Of a stretch of DNA of 64,000 nucleotides, positions 10,621 to 22,533 are shown in pieces (the first letter of the stretch is position 1; each line of letters begins with the position of its first letter). This DNA is from Peribolospora baueri (taxonomy: Eukaryota > Basidiomycota > Peribolosporomycetes > Peribolosporales > Peribolosporaceae). The stretch is from the NCBI GenBank assembly GCA_029717555.1, contig JAMDHS010000006.1:124001-188000 (forward strand), in the 5' to 3' direction. The notes below the pieces were generated by a model that was not told the origin of the DNA, searched no databases, and saw only the letters and a program-made list of their open reading frames with translations. A program made the translations under genes and the position numbers.

Positions 10621-13141
10621 TCAGCGGGAATCCCGTCTTGACATAAGGAAGCACCTGTGTAGCCCATGGCGGCGTGATGAGCGAGCGGTTCCCCTACAAC
10701 AGGGAAAGAAAAAGAAGGAAAAAAAAAAGACACAACGCGGGCCCACCGGCACTCACCCTTCGTAGCCGCTCATATTGTCCGGTGTGAACGTATCCCTCCA
10801 TCTTCCGACGACCATGCCACCAGCAACCGCATATCCCCTGTAAAGCCACCGGCCCCTGCCATCCGGTCGGTACTCTTTAGTGACGGTCATCAAGCCGTCC
10901 CACGAGCGCACGCGGCCGCGGAGGACGAATTGGCCCCAGGCAGAGTGGCCCGTACCGGAAAGAAGGATTTCCATCCTGTCCCCGCCGCCCGCGCCTTCCT
11001 CCTCCTCCTCCCCGCCCTCTCCATCCCGTTCGTCCGCCTCGTCAAAGCCAGGCCACCCCTCGAACCCGGGCGGAGCACCTCCTGCCGTGGTCGCCCCAGC
11101 CCGTCGGTTGGGCGAAGAAGGACCGGGCAGGGCGTGGCGGTCGCTCGAGTGCGCTCCGCCGGAGCCGAGTGGGGCGAAGAGCCTGTCGGTGCCGGTCAAG
11201 CTGGCCGTCGGGTCGTCGAGCGTTTCGCTGGTCTCGTTCTTCACGAAATAGCCCGCGGCAAGGATGCTTCCTCGTCCTCCCTCGCGACCGCCCCGCGGGA
11301 TGCGCACGAGGTGCTCCTTCATCTTCCACACCTGCGGCTGCTCGCCAAACGGTCCCTCGTAGAGGCTGCGCATCCTTCCGGCGAGCATGTCGCGATACGA
11401 GTCAAAGTCGAAGAAGGAGAACCGGCCCTCCCAGGCGCCCTTAAAGGCGCCGGCGAAGAAAAGCGGCTTGAGGCCCGGCGAGGAGCGCGGATCCAGGCAG
11501 GCGAGCAGCCGGGCTACGTCCCTGTCGTGGTCCGTCGAACGGAGCACGGCGAGGGGCGTGCGGTGAGGGCCGCGGCCACCGGGGACGCGGTTGCTGCCGT
11601 CGTCGGCCGGCTGGCCGCCGGTCTGGTCGCGGTCAATGATGGCCGTCAGACCGATGACCGCGGGGTCGCGTTCAACCTTTAGGAAGAAGGAGAAGCAGGC
11701 GGCGTGGGAGAGCACGGGGGACGCGATGGCAATCTGCATGCCGCAGTGCTGGATGATGCACTTGCGAGACCGAGGCGTCAAATCAGCGAGGAACGGGTTG
11801 GACTGGTGCGCGGTCCGACTCGGTTGCTGGTCCTGCGTATCCTTGGAATCGGCCGCGGCATCGGCGGAGTAGGGATGAAGGGGAAGGTCGCGCAACGTCC
11901 AAGGGGCCATGTAGGCATCGAACTGGAGGACGCGAGCGCGCGTGCGTACGTTGATCAGCACGGAGGCAACGGGCCACGACAGGCGAATGCGAAGCCTTAC
12001 GACGAGCGAGCGGTCCTTGCACCCACCTTGTGCGCGGCAAAGACGAAGGGACGGAGGACGAAAAGCTTTTCGTCGCTCTCTTCCCGAGTCTCCTTGGCGA
12101 GCAGTTCGGGATCTGTAAGGAGGTAGATGAGGTGGAGGGCCAAGGCTCGGTCGGTGGTGTCTGGGGGGTAACCAGGCTGGATAGCCGAGGCGAGGAGTTC
12201 CTGGGAGTGGTAGATGGAGAGAAAGACGTCGATGGAGAAGAATTTGAGCTGGGGGAGGTTGAGGCCATCTGCGGGATAAGATGGGTCGAAGAGCAAGACA
12301 CAGGTCAGAAGTGCGAGTTAGGAATCGAGATCTTCTGGTCCGCGGTGGCCGGCCGTCCATCACGACACTCACCGTTTTCCATGAGCATCATGAATGCGAG
12401 CCAGAGGTCCTCCAACAGGTCCTTGCATCCCTGGTCGCCCCTCTCGTACCCCTCTTCGGAAATCGTCCCATCTGCTTTGATCACCTTCCTCAGCTGCCCG
12501 CCGGCGGCGATGCGGCGAATCCGCTTGAGGCACCTGAACCGCCTGGCGAGCTCATCGGCGAGGTTGCGCGTGCTGACAGCGCGCGCGCCAAAGCGGCGGC
12601 GGATGGCAGCGATGTCGAACTTGGAACGGAAGATGCGGGCGTAGAGGCGTGGGTTGTTCTTGTGAGAGAGGGAGGCGTAGATGGATCGGCAGGTGAGGAG
12701 GAGGGGGATGAGGGTGTGAGGAGGGCCGAGGTTCCGAGACGAGGAGGCGTCCGTATAGGAGACGGGTTCCTCGCCGGCCTCGCCAGCTGAGGAGGGAGCG
12801 TCGAGGGACGACGGCTGTGCTGCGCCAGCGCCCGCTCCGGCTCCCGGGTTTGTCAGCTGGAGTGAGCCGACGGCGGTGAAGAAGGCGATCGAGTCGAGGA
12901 TTTCGGGAGGCAGCTGGAGAAGGCCGGTCGACGGTTGCGGGGTGATCGTCGACTTCGAGAAGGGAATGGAGGAGGCCAAGGTTGAGGTGGACGCAGCGGC
13001 GTTGGCGGGGGCGGAGGTGGAGGCGGAGGTGGAGGACGAAGTGTACGATTCGACGGCGGCTGGAGATAAAGAGGTCTGCTTCGAGGCCGAGATTTGCTTT
13101 TGCCCGGTTGCGTTGGTCTTTTCAGACATTTGGTCGTCCAT
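10621..13141 (-). CDS. F-box protein
   Basis: Four exons (12373-13141, 12027-12268, 10757-11922, 10621-10654) join in phase to about 736 residues. After a Ser/Thr-rich N-terminus, residues around 70-90 read GLLQLPPEILDSIAFFTA, the core of an F-box. This predicts docking to Skp1 in an SCF ubiquitin ligase. The C-terminal third has a conserved-looking beta-rich module (GTGHSAWGQFVLRGRVRSWD, then GRWLYRGY and DNMSGYEGCF) seen in basidiomycete F-box proteins of unknown target. An acidic Glu run interrupts it near 11000. The last exon is just 34 nt and supplies the ending CFLMSRRDSR. The substrate is not known. Confidence 0.75.
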
Positions 13142-16100
13142 GTCGGACAGAGGGCGCGAAAGAGGTGGGCGCGGCGTGCGGGGTTTTGGCTACGGGAAGG
13201 GAGCGGGTGGCGGCGAGCGCGGTGAGTCCGGTGAGTCTGGGACGAGAAGGAGAGGTTGTAGATGGAGAGATGGGAAGAGAATCGGGAAGGATGCTCGAAT
13301 GGAGCGTGGGGGAGGTCGGAGGGAGGTGAGGAGCGATGGAAGTGATGACGGGATGGGCGATGAGACGCAAGCAAAAGACGAGATCGGCCGACCCCGCTGC
13401 GACGGATGCAGTCGGACGAGGACCAGCTGATGGTAACCGACGACGACGACGACGACGGCGACGCGAAGCGAAGCGACGAGGAGAGGCCGTACTCACAGAA
13501 GCATCAAGGGGCGAGACGAAGGAGGTGGAGAGGGAGATTGTGGCGATACGAGGACGAGAAGGAGGAAGGAGACGACCAAAGACCGACGAAAGGCGGCGCC
13601 GGCTTATGCTGAGCTGACCATGACCTTACCACGACCACGACCCGACCGTGTATATGACCAAGACTGTAACCACCACCACCGGCCCCAGCCTCCATTGCAT
13701 CCCACCTCTTGTGTAGACGCTCCCCGCCCGCTCAGCTCGCCTCGCTACCATCGCCAGCTTCCTTCACCTCGCCCACCTCCACTCCAGCGCGCTGGAGACG
13801 GCCCACGATGCCTCGACGTCTTCCTGCATACATGCAACACGCCCTCTTGCCCTTGTCTGAACCAGACGACGTCCATGCTCCCTGCTAATGGAAAGAAAGC
13901 ACGGAAGAAAGAATGAAAGAGAGACCCACATACGAGCGAGCCCTTGTCGTCGAGTGCACGTCTTCCTCGTCCCCGTCACCGCTTCCCGCCTTCCACGAGA
14001 CAGCTCCGCAGACCGACAAAGAGTCAGGCCCAGTTGCGTCCCAATCAAGCGAGTCAGTGTACGTACGCACCCGCCTCGATGTCCCCGACCGAGGCGGACG
14101 AGAGGAGGATGGGAAGCGAGTGACGCTATTGTACAGAACTGAACTGGCCTTTGAAAGTCGTCTGTCTTTACGAGCAACACCCTCCGCTGTCTCCCGACGA
14201 CGATATGGACGGACGGGACGCCATCGTCTGTTATGCCTTTCTGTGCAGCAGCAGTCCGCTTTTATTTTCTCGTCGTCCCAGCAGAGAGGGTGGGAGGATG
14301 TGGAGTCCCGTCGAATCTCTTTTTTACCGTCATCTAGGCCGTATACAGACAGAACGCTTGCCCTCTGCGCGACGCCACCCAACGTCCACCACCGACGTGA
14401 CGTCACTGCCCGCGCGGCGACGGCAGGATGGGCGGGCCGGACGGACGGCCTGCCTGGCTTGTGACCCAATTGCCGTCTCCAAAAGTCCAATCGCCGCCTC
14501 TGACCTTTGGAGACGGCGGCATGGGTCATGGATGGACGCGTGCATGTACTTCTGTACATCCACAACTCCACCCAGCGCCTCGCGATGTGTGACCGGAGCC
14601 AAACGCCGACCGCCGACGGCCGACCTCGGACTAAAGAGTGAGTCCTGCTGATCCGGTACTGTATGTGCATGCAGTACGTGGCGTGAGGCAGCCAAGCCAG
14701 TCCGGACGAGTGCGACACCGGAGTAAAGTCGAGTCGAGTCGAGTCGAGTCGAGTCGAGTCGGGAGGCTGAATCCACGACCTTTATGAGCGCAGTAGACCG
14801 ACAGACACGACGAAGGATAACGGAGGAATAAGCTCCAGTGTGGAGAATTTGCAATCTCCCCCCGGTGGTTCGTCGGGAGCGGGCACACAACCAGCGCTCG
14901 CCTCACGTCGCGCAAGCCGTCTCCGACCAGTCAGTCAGTCAGTCAGTCGTACCTACGCGACAGCTGTCACAGCGAGCGTCCGCACATCTCCTCTGGGAGC
15001 GCCACCACCAGCACCGGTGTCCCAGCGACGACCACCTCTCCCCAGCCCAGCCATCCTATCCATCCTCAGCTGCCAAGCACACATGGCAGGACATATATGG
15101 TAGCGAGAAAGGGGGAGGAAACCACCCTCGACTGCGAATCGCGTTTAGTCTGGCCGCAGCGACAGTTCGCCCTCGATTATGTAAACTTGGCGAGCAACGG
15201 CGGCGGCGAGGTCCGCGACTCCACGGCCACCATCACCATCTGGACTCCACGTCTCGTACTAGCTTGCTAGACGAATTCGGCACTTCCATCTTACTTACCC
15301 CCGCTTGCTCGTATTCACAGCGAGCGACGTCTGCTTTGTTTTGACTTTGGCATGTCGATAGGGCCTTTCGTCAAAGTCGTTGCTCGCGGCGATCTGCCTC
15401 CGGTCTTTGACACACTTCTTGCAGCCTGTCTCTGGTCACGCTACGCTACCACCACCGGGATACTGGAAAGGGACCCCGCTTTTCTCACTCCCTGGTGGTT
15501 TGGCTGGGGGGGCCGGGACATGAATGCAAACATCCGAGCGACCAAACCTGACCTTTTTTTTTTTTTATCCTGGGGCGGTTGGAGGCCGTAGACAAGGGGT
15601 GACCGCGCAATCCAGATAGACAACTCAGCTCTCTTTCTACTTCCGCCCTTTATGTTATGTCCCTCTCAACAGAGGCATGTCACCCCCCAGCATACCGCTT
15701 TGCTCTGCTCTGCTCTGCTTTGCTTCTGCTTGAGCGATCTTAATAAGGACGGGAACGGCCGAGTGACCCGTGGGCTTGGATGGCGTACAGACAGATGCAG
15801 TGGACGGTGATGCGACGAGAGAAGTCGAACAGGTGCCGTACCGTACATGGCCGCCTTGTCTTTCGAAGGAGAGCAATGAGAAAATCCAGAAAGCGAGAAA
15901 TGACAGGGTGACGATCTAAACGCCGTCCAACTTTCTGTCACTGATGTCAATTCGCCGGACAATGGAGAAACAATACCGTGCTATGGAGTCACCTCTCTTT
16001 TTCAACGGGCAACGCTACGCAGACGGCATGCGACCTACGGATACCCGTTCTCAAATTCTCGGAGAGCGTCGTCAAAGCGACGCGGAATGAAATGTCCGTG

Positions 16101-16885
16101 GTGTGTACGTTCTCGTTTTCTTCCTGGCCCAAAGCATGGCAGCTACATACAAAATAAAAGGGAAAAGGCGAAGTGACGATATACTGAGTCAGGCACAGCA
16201 GCGTTCGACGGGACCGTTGGAGGTGCGCCGGAAGGATAGAAAGCAAGACGTCAAGGTCAGCGACCAGGGCTCATGATGACCCCATCAGAAGCAAAAGGAA
16301 GAGAACAAGAACAGAACGATGCAAAAAGCACGAAAGAAGGGCTCAGAGTAGATAAGGCAATACGAAGTTGTCCTCGCTCCCCATCCCGAAGGAAGAGGTC
16401 GGATCAGGTCTGTGTATGTTTCTCATCTTTGCCGTGACAAGTGCAAAGTAGAAGAGAAGGGATGCGTTGAAGATACCGTTCGCTTACTCACCAGTATGCC
16501 AGGCCTGTCGACATCTTTGTGTGCAAGATGGAGGGAGAAAGGCGAGAAGAAGGGACGAAGGGAGGTGAGAAGAAAAAAAGTCGTCGCCGAATCGGTCCGC
16601 TTGTGCCCGCTTCCGGCCGTGATCGGGCTGCGGCGACCGTCCGGAGTAACCACTAGCCTGGTTTCCGTACCAGTGACCCGAGCCGCACTGACTTGCGGGG
16701 AGACGATATTGGAGTTGTTCTGAACTGCCCATCGCTACTCGAAAAGGACCCAACGCTTTCCTCGCCGCTCCTCGGACAACTCTCTCTGCGCGTGCTTCTA
16801 CTCGTTTCTCGATCCACTCACGTTTTCCTCTTCTGAGGCGGGTACACGCGCCTCGACGACGCGCCAGCAACCGCAAACACCCACA
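13142..16885. other. 3.7 kb gene-free gap between divergent genes
   Basis: No convincing coding region was found on either strand. Long ORFs here (for example minus 13885-14718) have skewed Arg/Ser composition, no domain and no sensible exon partners. The gap holds simple repeats: a (GTCGA)n tract near 14726-14762, a (GTCA)n run at about 14930-14949, a TCTGC-type run near 15700-15730, and a T-run at 15556-15567. It separates the divergent F-box and methyltransferase genes. It could hold long upstream regulatory DNA or a noncoding RNA; I see no direct evidence for either. Confidence 0.4.
14726..14762. repeat. (GTCGA)n pentanucleotide repeat
   Basis: Seven or so tandem copies of GTCGA. Five-base periodicity means it would not be tolerated in a coding frame, in keeping with the noncoding reading of this gap. 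Confidence 0.8.
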
Positions 16886-18038
16886 ATGCACTCTCACCAC
16901 CACCACCACCGCCCCCCTCCCTCTCCTCCCAGCTCGTCCACCGCTTCCCGCCCAGACTACACAGCGGCGAATATAGCACATTTTGCCAGTTTGGCAGCCA
17001 CGTATGACTCGCATCCGCTGAAGGTGGAGCTCGCGCGGAAGAGTGCCAAGGCTATGAGGAGGATGAGACCGTTCTTTGCCGGCCCAGAGGCGGACGGAGC
17101 GGAGGAGGAGGAGGAAAACAGTGAGCACGAAGAGAGAGCGGAAGGGGGGGAGGGGCTAGTGGTGGAGGGGGAGCAAGAGAGGGGGACTGCCGTGCTAGAT
17201 TTTGCCTGCGGGTGAGTGAGGCGCGCTCTCCCTGGCTGAACGTGCTCGTTCTTTCAGCGCCAGCATGTCTCCCAACTCTGCCTTTCTATCCGCTCTATCC
17301 CTGTAACCGCCGTACATGCTCACTGACGGATGGATTCGCACGACGTTGTCCGATCGTCATCCGTTCTGCACAGAACCGGCCTCCTTTCCCAGCACCTCGC
17401 GCCCCACGTCCGCTCTATCGTCGGCGTCGACACCTCTGCAGAAATGGTGGAAGTGTACAACGCAAAGGTGTCCAACCAGGGCATCGACCCATCGGAGATG
17501 AAGGCGGTGTGTCTCGATATCGAAAAGGAAGATCGGGACGGAAGATGGGGCTCGATTTTGGACGGCCGCAAGTTCGATGTCGTAGTGGTGAGCCTCCGCG
17601 TCCTCTCCTCAACATCGGCTTTCAAGGATGCAAACATGGCCCTTGCGACGAACATGACACTGATAATACAGTAACGCCACCCAGTGCGCCCAATCCTTTC
17701 ATCATCTCCCCTCCCCTCATGTCACAGTCCGCCTGCTTGCCCGCCTCCTCCGCCCGGGCGGCTCCATCCTGATCGTCGACATCTTCCGCGGTCCTGACGC
17801 TCATCTCTTCCATAATCACGCCGGGAAGCACGTCATATCGTACCCTGGTGGGTTCATTGAAGAGGAAATGCGCGAGATCATGCTCGGCGGGGTCAGTGGG
17901 GGCGGGGAGGAAGACGGCGTGGAGAGCCCTTCGACTGGGTTGACGAACTTCGAGTTCGACCCAAGGGCCGTCGACGTGCCCAAGGGCGATCGGACCTTCT
18001 TTCTCTTCTGCGCCAAGGCCGTCCTACCACGTACTTGA
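16886..18038 (+). CDS. Class I SAM-dependent methyltransferase
   Basis: Three exons (16886-17210, 17374-17587, 17685-18038) splice in phase. Motif I is split by the first intron and reads VLDFACGTGLLS, the SAM-binding loop. Motif II region is VRSIVGVDTSAEMVEVYN. KFDVVV is followed across intron 2 by CAQSFHHLP, matching the post-II motif of UbiE/Methyltransf_11 enzymes. LLRPGGSILIVDI is motif III. The N-terminus begins MHSHHHHHRPPP, a natural His run, then a Pro/Ser segment. An acidic insert (Glu-rich, around residues 72-100) precedes motif I. The substrate cannot be read from sequence. The small-molecule (not protein or RNA) type is favoured by motif layout. Confidence 0.85.
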
Positions 18039-18404
18039 ATGCTCATCCGCTCGATCCGACACACATTAAGTCTCGTTCTGCCCGAACGCGCTCGATGCGC
18101 ACGGACCACCGCGTGTCGCAGATCAGACTGAGATCGCCGCGCGATCTGCGACGTTGGTGACAAAGCCGCCCGATATGGAAGCTTTCAAGTCGGTCGACTC
18201 CTCTTGTTTGCTCCAATGAGCTCTCGGCCATCTGATTGTTCCTACATCTCGAGAGCTGGGATGAAAAATCAAGGCTTTGATTCAGGATGAGCAAGCGCGA
18301 GACAGTTCGCCCGTGAAACGAATGGCTGGCAGCGTTTCGTTTCGTCTGGCATCCTCTCCCTTCCGGTCTCGCGCACCGACGGGGGCGGTAAGGGCTGAGG
18401 CCGA

Positions 18405-18425
18405 GGTTGAAGCATATAAGGACGT
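18405..18425 (+). promoter_or_regulatory. TATA-like element upstream of the GDSL gene
   Basis: CATATAAGG about 80 bp before the ATG at 18499, within the 460 bp that separates the methyltransferase stop from the esterase start. Position and orientation suit a core promoter. Confidence 0.4.
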
Positions 18426-18498
18426 ATCCCACCCATCGCTTCTGATACCCCCAGCTGAGCTCAGGACGCCGCATTGCAGCCGAAAGCAAAACGCAAAG

Positions 18499-20721
18499 AT
18501 GACTCGTCTCTCTTTGCTCCTGCTCACCTCGCTTTTGAGCACCTCGCTCGCCGCCCCCCCTCATCTTGGCGTCCGTCAGAGTCCCCCTGCTCCTCCTCCC
18601 TCCGGCTCGTCATCGCCTTCGTCTGCTAGCAGCAGCGCCTCTGGCCCTCCGCCGCCGTCGCCTACCGGTGGCGCCGGCCCGGGGAACTTGACAAGCCAAT
18701 TTAAGACTGTAGTAGTCTTTGGCAGCGATTATGAGGACAATGTGAGTTTCGGTTATCATCTCAAGCTGATTGCCTCTAGTCGATTGCAGTAGAAGACGAG
18801 ACGAGCTCATTTTGTGTCTTCTCACAGGGAAATGGCACATTCCGCATCACCAACGGCTCATTCCCCACGGAACCGTACTATGATGGCCGCTTTACTAACG
18901 GACTCGTATGGGTGGAGGACCTGGCGAACCGCATGAGCGCTAGAGTCCTCGACTTTGCCATTGCCGGATGTGAGCTTTGGCTTTTTTGTTGTGGCACTTT
19001 CCGTCATTCTGAGGTTCTGGTACAGAGCCGCTCACCGAAACATCTCACCCCTCTTCAAATCGAAACGCTCGACAGCGACGACGAACAACTCGCTTGTCCA
19101 AGGTTTTACCGGCCCGAACTACACCATTCCTGCACCCTCGCTCCTCGACCAAGTAGCGGCCTTTATCAACCTGGTGGAGGCGGCTGCTCGTCTCTCCACG
19201 CCAGGCCCGGAGATCCCGCCGGACGGCGGTGCACCTAACGGCACTCCGCCAGAAGGTTCGCCCGACCCGTCTATGGGCGGCGACCCGTCCATGGGCAATG
19301 GCCCCATGCCGGCCTATCGCCCTCATTTCAAGTATTACAAGCGCCAGGTGGATCACTTTGCCCGCTTCAACCCGAACTTGCCTCCTGGCTATGCCAGTCG
19401 TCCCTACCTGTTCCGCCCGATCAGTTACTCTCTGCCCTTCTGGTACGGCCATGACCTCCATGGTGGCGGAAGTGGTGGTGGTGGCGGCTCGGGCCATCAT
19501 AACGGTAGCGACACCAACTCAGGCTCAGGCGGAGGAAATGGCTCCAACAATTCCGGTCCAGGTGGCGGGGGAGATGAATCCTCGTCATCTGAGCCCGCAA
19601 CGAGGGACAACACGCTCTTTGTGATCGGCGGCGTCGGCGCTACGGACGTGTTCTTCAACCAGACCGTGGACCCACGCCAGAGCGTCGACAGCGTCATCAA
19701 TGCAGCCATCGCCCTCTCACTCGTTGGAGCCAAGCACTTCCTCATTATGTCCGCGCCGGCTCTTGAGCGCGCGCCGTATGTGCTACGCAACAGCAGCATC
19801 CAGGGCCCAGTCACCGATTTCACCAAGAAGTACCAGGGGCTCCTTCAGTCTGCTCTTCAGTCCGCTGCTGCCACCGGTGGAGGTGCTACTACGCCTATGC
19901 CTCCCGGCCCTTCCAGTGGACCAGCTCCCGGCGCCGGTGGACCGCCGTCATCCGCGGCCAGCAGTCCCTTCGCTGCACGTCAGGCTCCCTCCTCTTCTGG
20001 CCCTCCGCCTCCGCCACCGAGTTCGAGCGGACCTCCTCCTCCGCCGCCGCCTTCCCCGAGCTCTTCCAGCATGGGCCATCCTAGTAGTCATTCCAGCTCC
20101 TCGTCTCACGCACCCCCTTCTGCGTCCAGCCCTGCCCCGGGTCCTGCTCCGACTGGTGGCCCTCCTCCCGCCAATGTTACTGTCCCGCTTCCTGGAGGCG
20201 CCAGTGTGACGCTCTTCGACGAGTATGGTTTCTTCCTCAACACGATCGACCACGCCCCTCAGCTCGGCTTCAACAATAGCGATGCTCCGTGCCTTGCGGG
20301 CGCGCCCGGATCAAACACCTCGGCTGCTCAGCTGTGCCCGAACCCAGACGCGTACTTCTGGTTCGATGATGTCCACCCGTCCGCGCACGTTCATCGCCTC
20401 CTAGCCGATGCTGTGTTCGACGCCCTAGGCATGTCCAACAACACCAAGAGTGTACCTCCGGGCGCGGGACCCGGCGGACTTCCTCCTGCCAACGCCACGA
20501 TGGTGACCATCGCCGTTCCCAGCAGCACATCCATCCCCACCGTCCCTCTCTCCGGGAGCCTTCCCAACGTCAGCCAGACTAATACTCCTGCGGCGGGTCC
20601 CCCTCCTAATGGCCCCTCCTCCGCTCCACCGGCCCCTTCTGGCAGCGCTCCTCCCCCTTCCCCTCCCTCACCTTCATCTGGTGGTCCCGGGAGGCCCGCT
20701 TCTAGGCGCTACTTCATTTGA
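18499..20721 (+). CDS. Secreted SGNH/GDSL (CE16-like) esterase homologue, atypical active site
   Basis: Three exons (18499-18741, 18828-18969, 19076-20721) join in phase. A signal peptide (LLLLTSLLSTSLAA) is followed by a Pro/Ser stretch and VVVFGSDYEDNGNGTF. It then reads YYDGRFTNGLVWVEDLA, IGGVGATDVFFN and, near the C-terminus, FWFDDVHPSAHVHRLLADAV. This is the CE16/GDSL esterase order, including the catalytic Asp-x-x-His block. Two things are odd. The family FGDSYSDNG block reads FGSDYEDNG, so the nucleophile Ser and its Asp neighbour are swapped. The block III Gly-x-Asn-Asp reads G-A-T-D. Gly/Ser/Asn and Pro/Ser mucin-like inserts break the domain (about residues 250-300 and 390-470). The C-terminus is also Pro/Ser-rich, possibly O-glycosylated. 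Its function may be non-enzymatic. Confidence 0.85.
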
Positions 20722-21134
20722 AAACCGAAAGAACGGGGCCGACCTTGCTGCCGCAAAAAAGATAGACATTGCTCTCCTCGGAGATCGACTATGCTCCCCG
20801 AGCAAGTTCGGTTGTGCATGATGACCATGCCACCGGTTTCTCTTTTTGTTGTCAAGCGAAACGCCGTTCCCAATCTCGAGTCCGACCTTCCACTTCGGTG
20901 ATATTCGATCTGTATGAACTTAATCTTTGTGTGTGTCTTTGTCTCTCGTCTTGTCTCATGTCTTCTTGTTAGTGTCGAATTCAGAGGTAGTTTGTGAGTG
21001 AATACGAAACATACACGCCACTGTCACTTCTTCAGGTCCGTGTCCGTCCTCATCGGACGAAAGCGCCGACTAAAAATACATAACAGGAAAAGCGATTGGG
21101 CGGACGGGAGATAAACAAGCGAGCATGATGGCGA
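20722..21134. other. Convergent 3' intergenic region
   Basis: About 410 bp between the stops of the GDSL gene (plus) and SPC24 (minus). T/TG-rich on the plus strand around 20830-20970. No gene seen. Confidence 0.4.
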
Positions 21135-22143
21135 TCAAGAAGCAAGATCCCAGAGCTGGTTGGCGGTAAAGAAAGCCGACTCTTTCTTCGTCACATCCAC
21201 GTCCATCGAGACTTCGCGCCTGTCTGAGCCTGTGACATTGGTGAGGTTGGGGAATGCGAGAATGCAGCATGTTTGCGTCAGCAAAAGATGACGGAGGGAG
21301 AGGAGAGGACGGGACTACCCCCGTACTCACGGACAAGTATTGAATCGATAAGGGAAGAGTTCTCGTTGTACGTTGGATGGAAGCCGAGCTCACGGATGAC
21401 CTTTAGGCTCAGCCTTCGGTTAGTCGGGAAAAAAAAATAGTGGGAGAAGAGAACGAATGAAATCATGAGATAGGCTTAGAGCGCGGGAGGGAGGTGTCTG
21501 TCTGGCTCCCAATGCCCACTCACGCAACGCTATCCAAATCCACGCTCTCGTCCACTTCCTCCCTCTCCACAGTTTCGAAATCTTGCCTCGCCTTCGCTAA
21601 TGCGGCCTCGGCGGAGGCGAGACGCTGCTCAAGCTCGTTGATATTCTTTGCGAGAGAGAACTTGGTGCTGTCGAGGTTCATCATGCTCGCTTGGTGCTCT
21701 TCTGCCGACATGATGTCAGAAGGTCGGACTGCCGCTAGTTTTGCTGCCGCAAGTTGACGGGACAGGGCTGTGTGCACGAAAGAGAGAGTGATTGCGGTTA
21801 CGCGTGCGACCGACAAGGACGAGCTCTCTAGTTGGTAAGGAATTCTGGCAACCCTGGCAGACGTCCGCAGCCCGCGCTCTCCAGGGAAAACGACTCACCC
21901 TGCAGAGTCGCACGAGCGTCTTCCCGATCCCTTGCCCTCTTGTCCTCTGTCTTCTGCACAGCTTCTTGCACCTTGTACACCGTGTCCAGGTCGGCGGAGG
22001 CGTTAAGCGACGCGCTCACCTCCTTCATCATCGTTCTGGACGAGGATGGGTTCGACGCGAAGGACGGGTGGAGAGTCCGTCAAAGGACCACCTCTGGGTA
22101 AAGCAAAAAGAAAGGCGGCTCACCGCAAGTCATCGTCGCCCAT
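21135..22143 (-). CDS. SPC24: Kinetochore protein Spc24 (Ndc80 complex)
   Basis: Five exons (22124-22143, 21899-22035, 21524-21767, 21331-21413, 21135-21229) give 192 residues with all phases closing, the usual size. The first exon is only 20 nt (MGDDDL). The middle is a long coiled coil (MMKEVSASLNASADLDTVY through LEQRLASAEAALAKARQDF). The C-terminus is a small globular domain with LKVIRELGFHP and the typical ending FFTANQLWDLAS. Spc24 pairs with Spc25 and anchors the Ndc80 complex to the inner kinetochore. Exon 4 could start six bases downstream in the same frame. Confidence 0.88.
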
Positions 22144-22349
22144 CTTGTCCCGGAACTGATGTATCGCTGCTCTTCAGCTTTAGGTATGACGTCCAGACGT
22201 TCGTGGGCATGAAGATGCGAATGGACTGCCCACAATCCGACGCGGGCCCACGCGCTTGCCGCCTTAGCACGTGACACACGACGGCGTCCGCAGTTGCGGA
22301 GCACGGCACGTTTGTCAAAAGCCTCCGAAGAATTCTTGGACCCGTTAAC

Positions 22350-22412
22350 GTAGAATATAGACATGTTATTGTAGAATTTGGACACGTTACTGTAGAATAT
22401 AGATACGTTTCT
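22350..22412. repeat. 21-bp tandem repeats, array A (3 units)
   Basis: Three units of the type GTAGAATATAGACATGTTATT at 22350-22370, 22371-22391 and 22392-22412. The same unit recurs in reverse complement at 23211-23274. Confidence 0.85.
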
Positions 22413-22465
22413 GAGAGAGGGTAGTCGTCGGAGTTAGGCGGGGATTGGTACACAAACCCACACAA

Positions 22466-22487
22466 CGCGAGTCACAGGACCGAGAAG
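22466..22487. repeat. 22-bp perfect inverted repeat, left copy
   Basis: This 22-mer, containing GCGAGTCACAGGACCGAG, is exactly reverse-complemented at 23426-23447 in the LYS1 upstream region. Both copies are preceded at a short distance by the direct 11-mer TACACAAACCC. The 22-mer therefore appears flipped in place relative to its flank. Confidence 0.8.
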
Positions 22488-22533
22488 ACCAGCAACTGCG
22501 GCGTATTGAAATAACGAATCTGTAAATCATACT

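Noticed and set aside
13885-14718. 277-aa minus-strand ORF in the 3.7 kb gap
   Set aside because: Arg/Ser-rich with no domain, no signal and overlapping long ORFs on the other strand. Typical of chance ORFs in GC-rich DNA.
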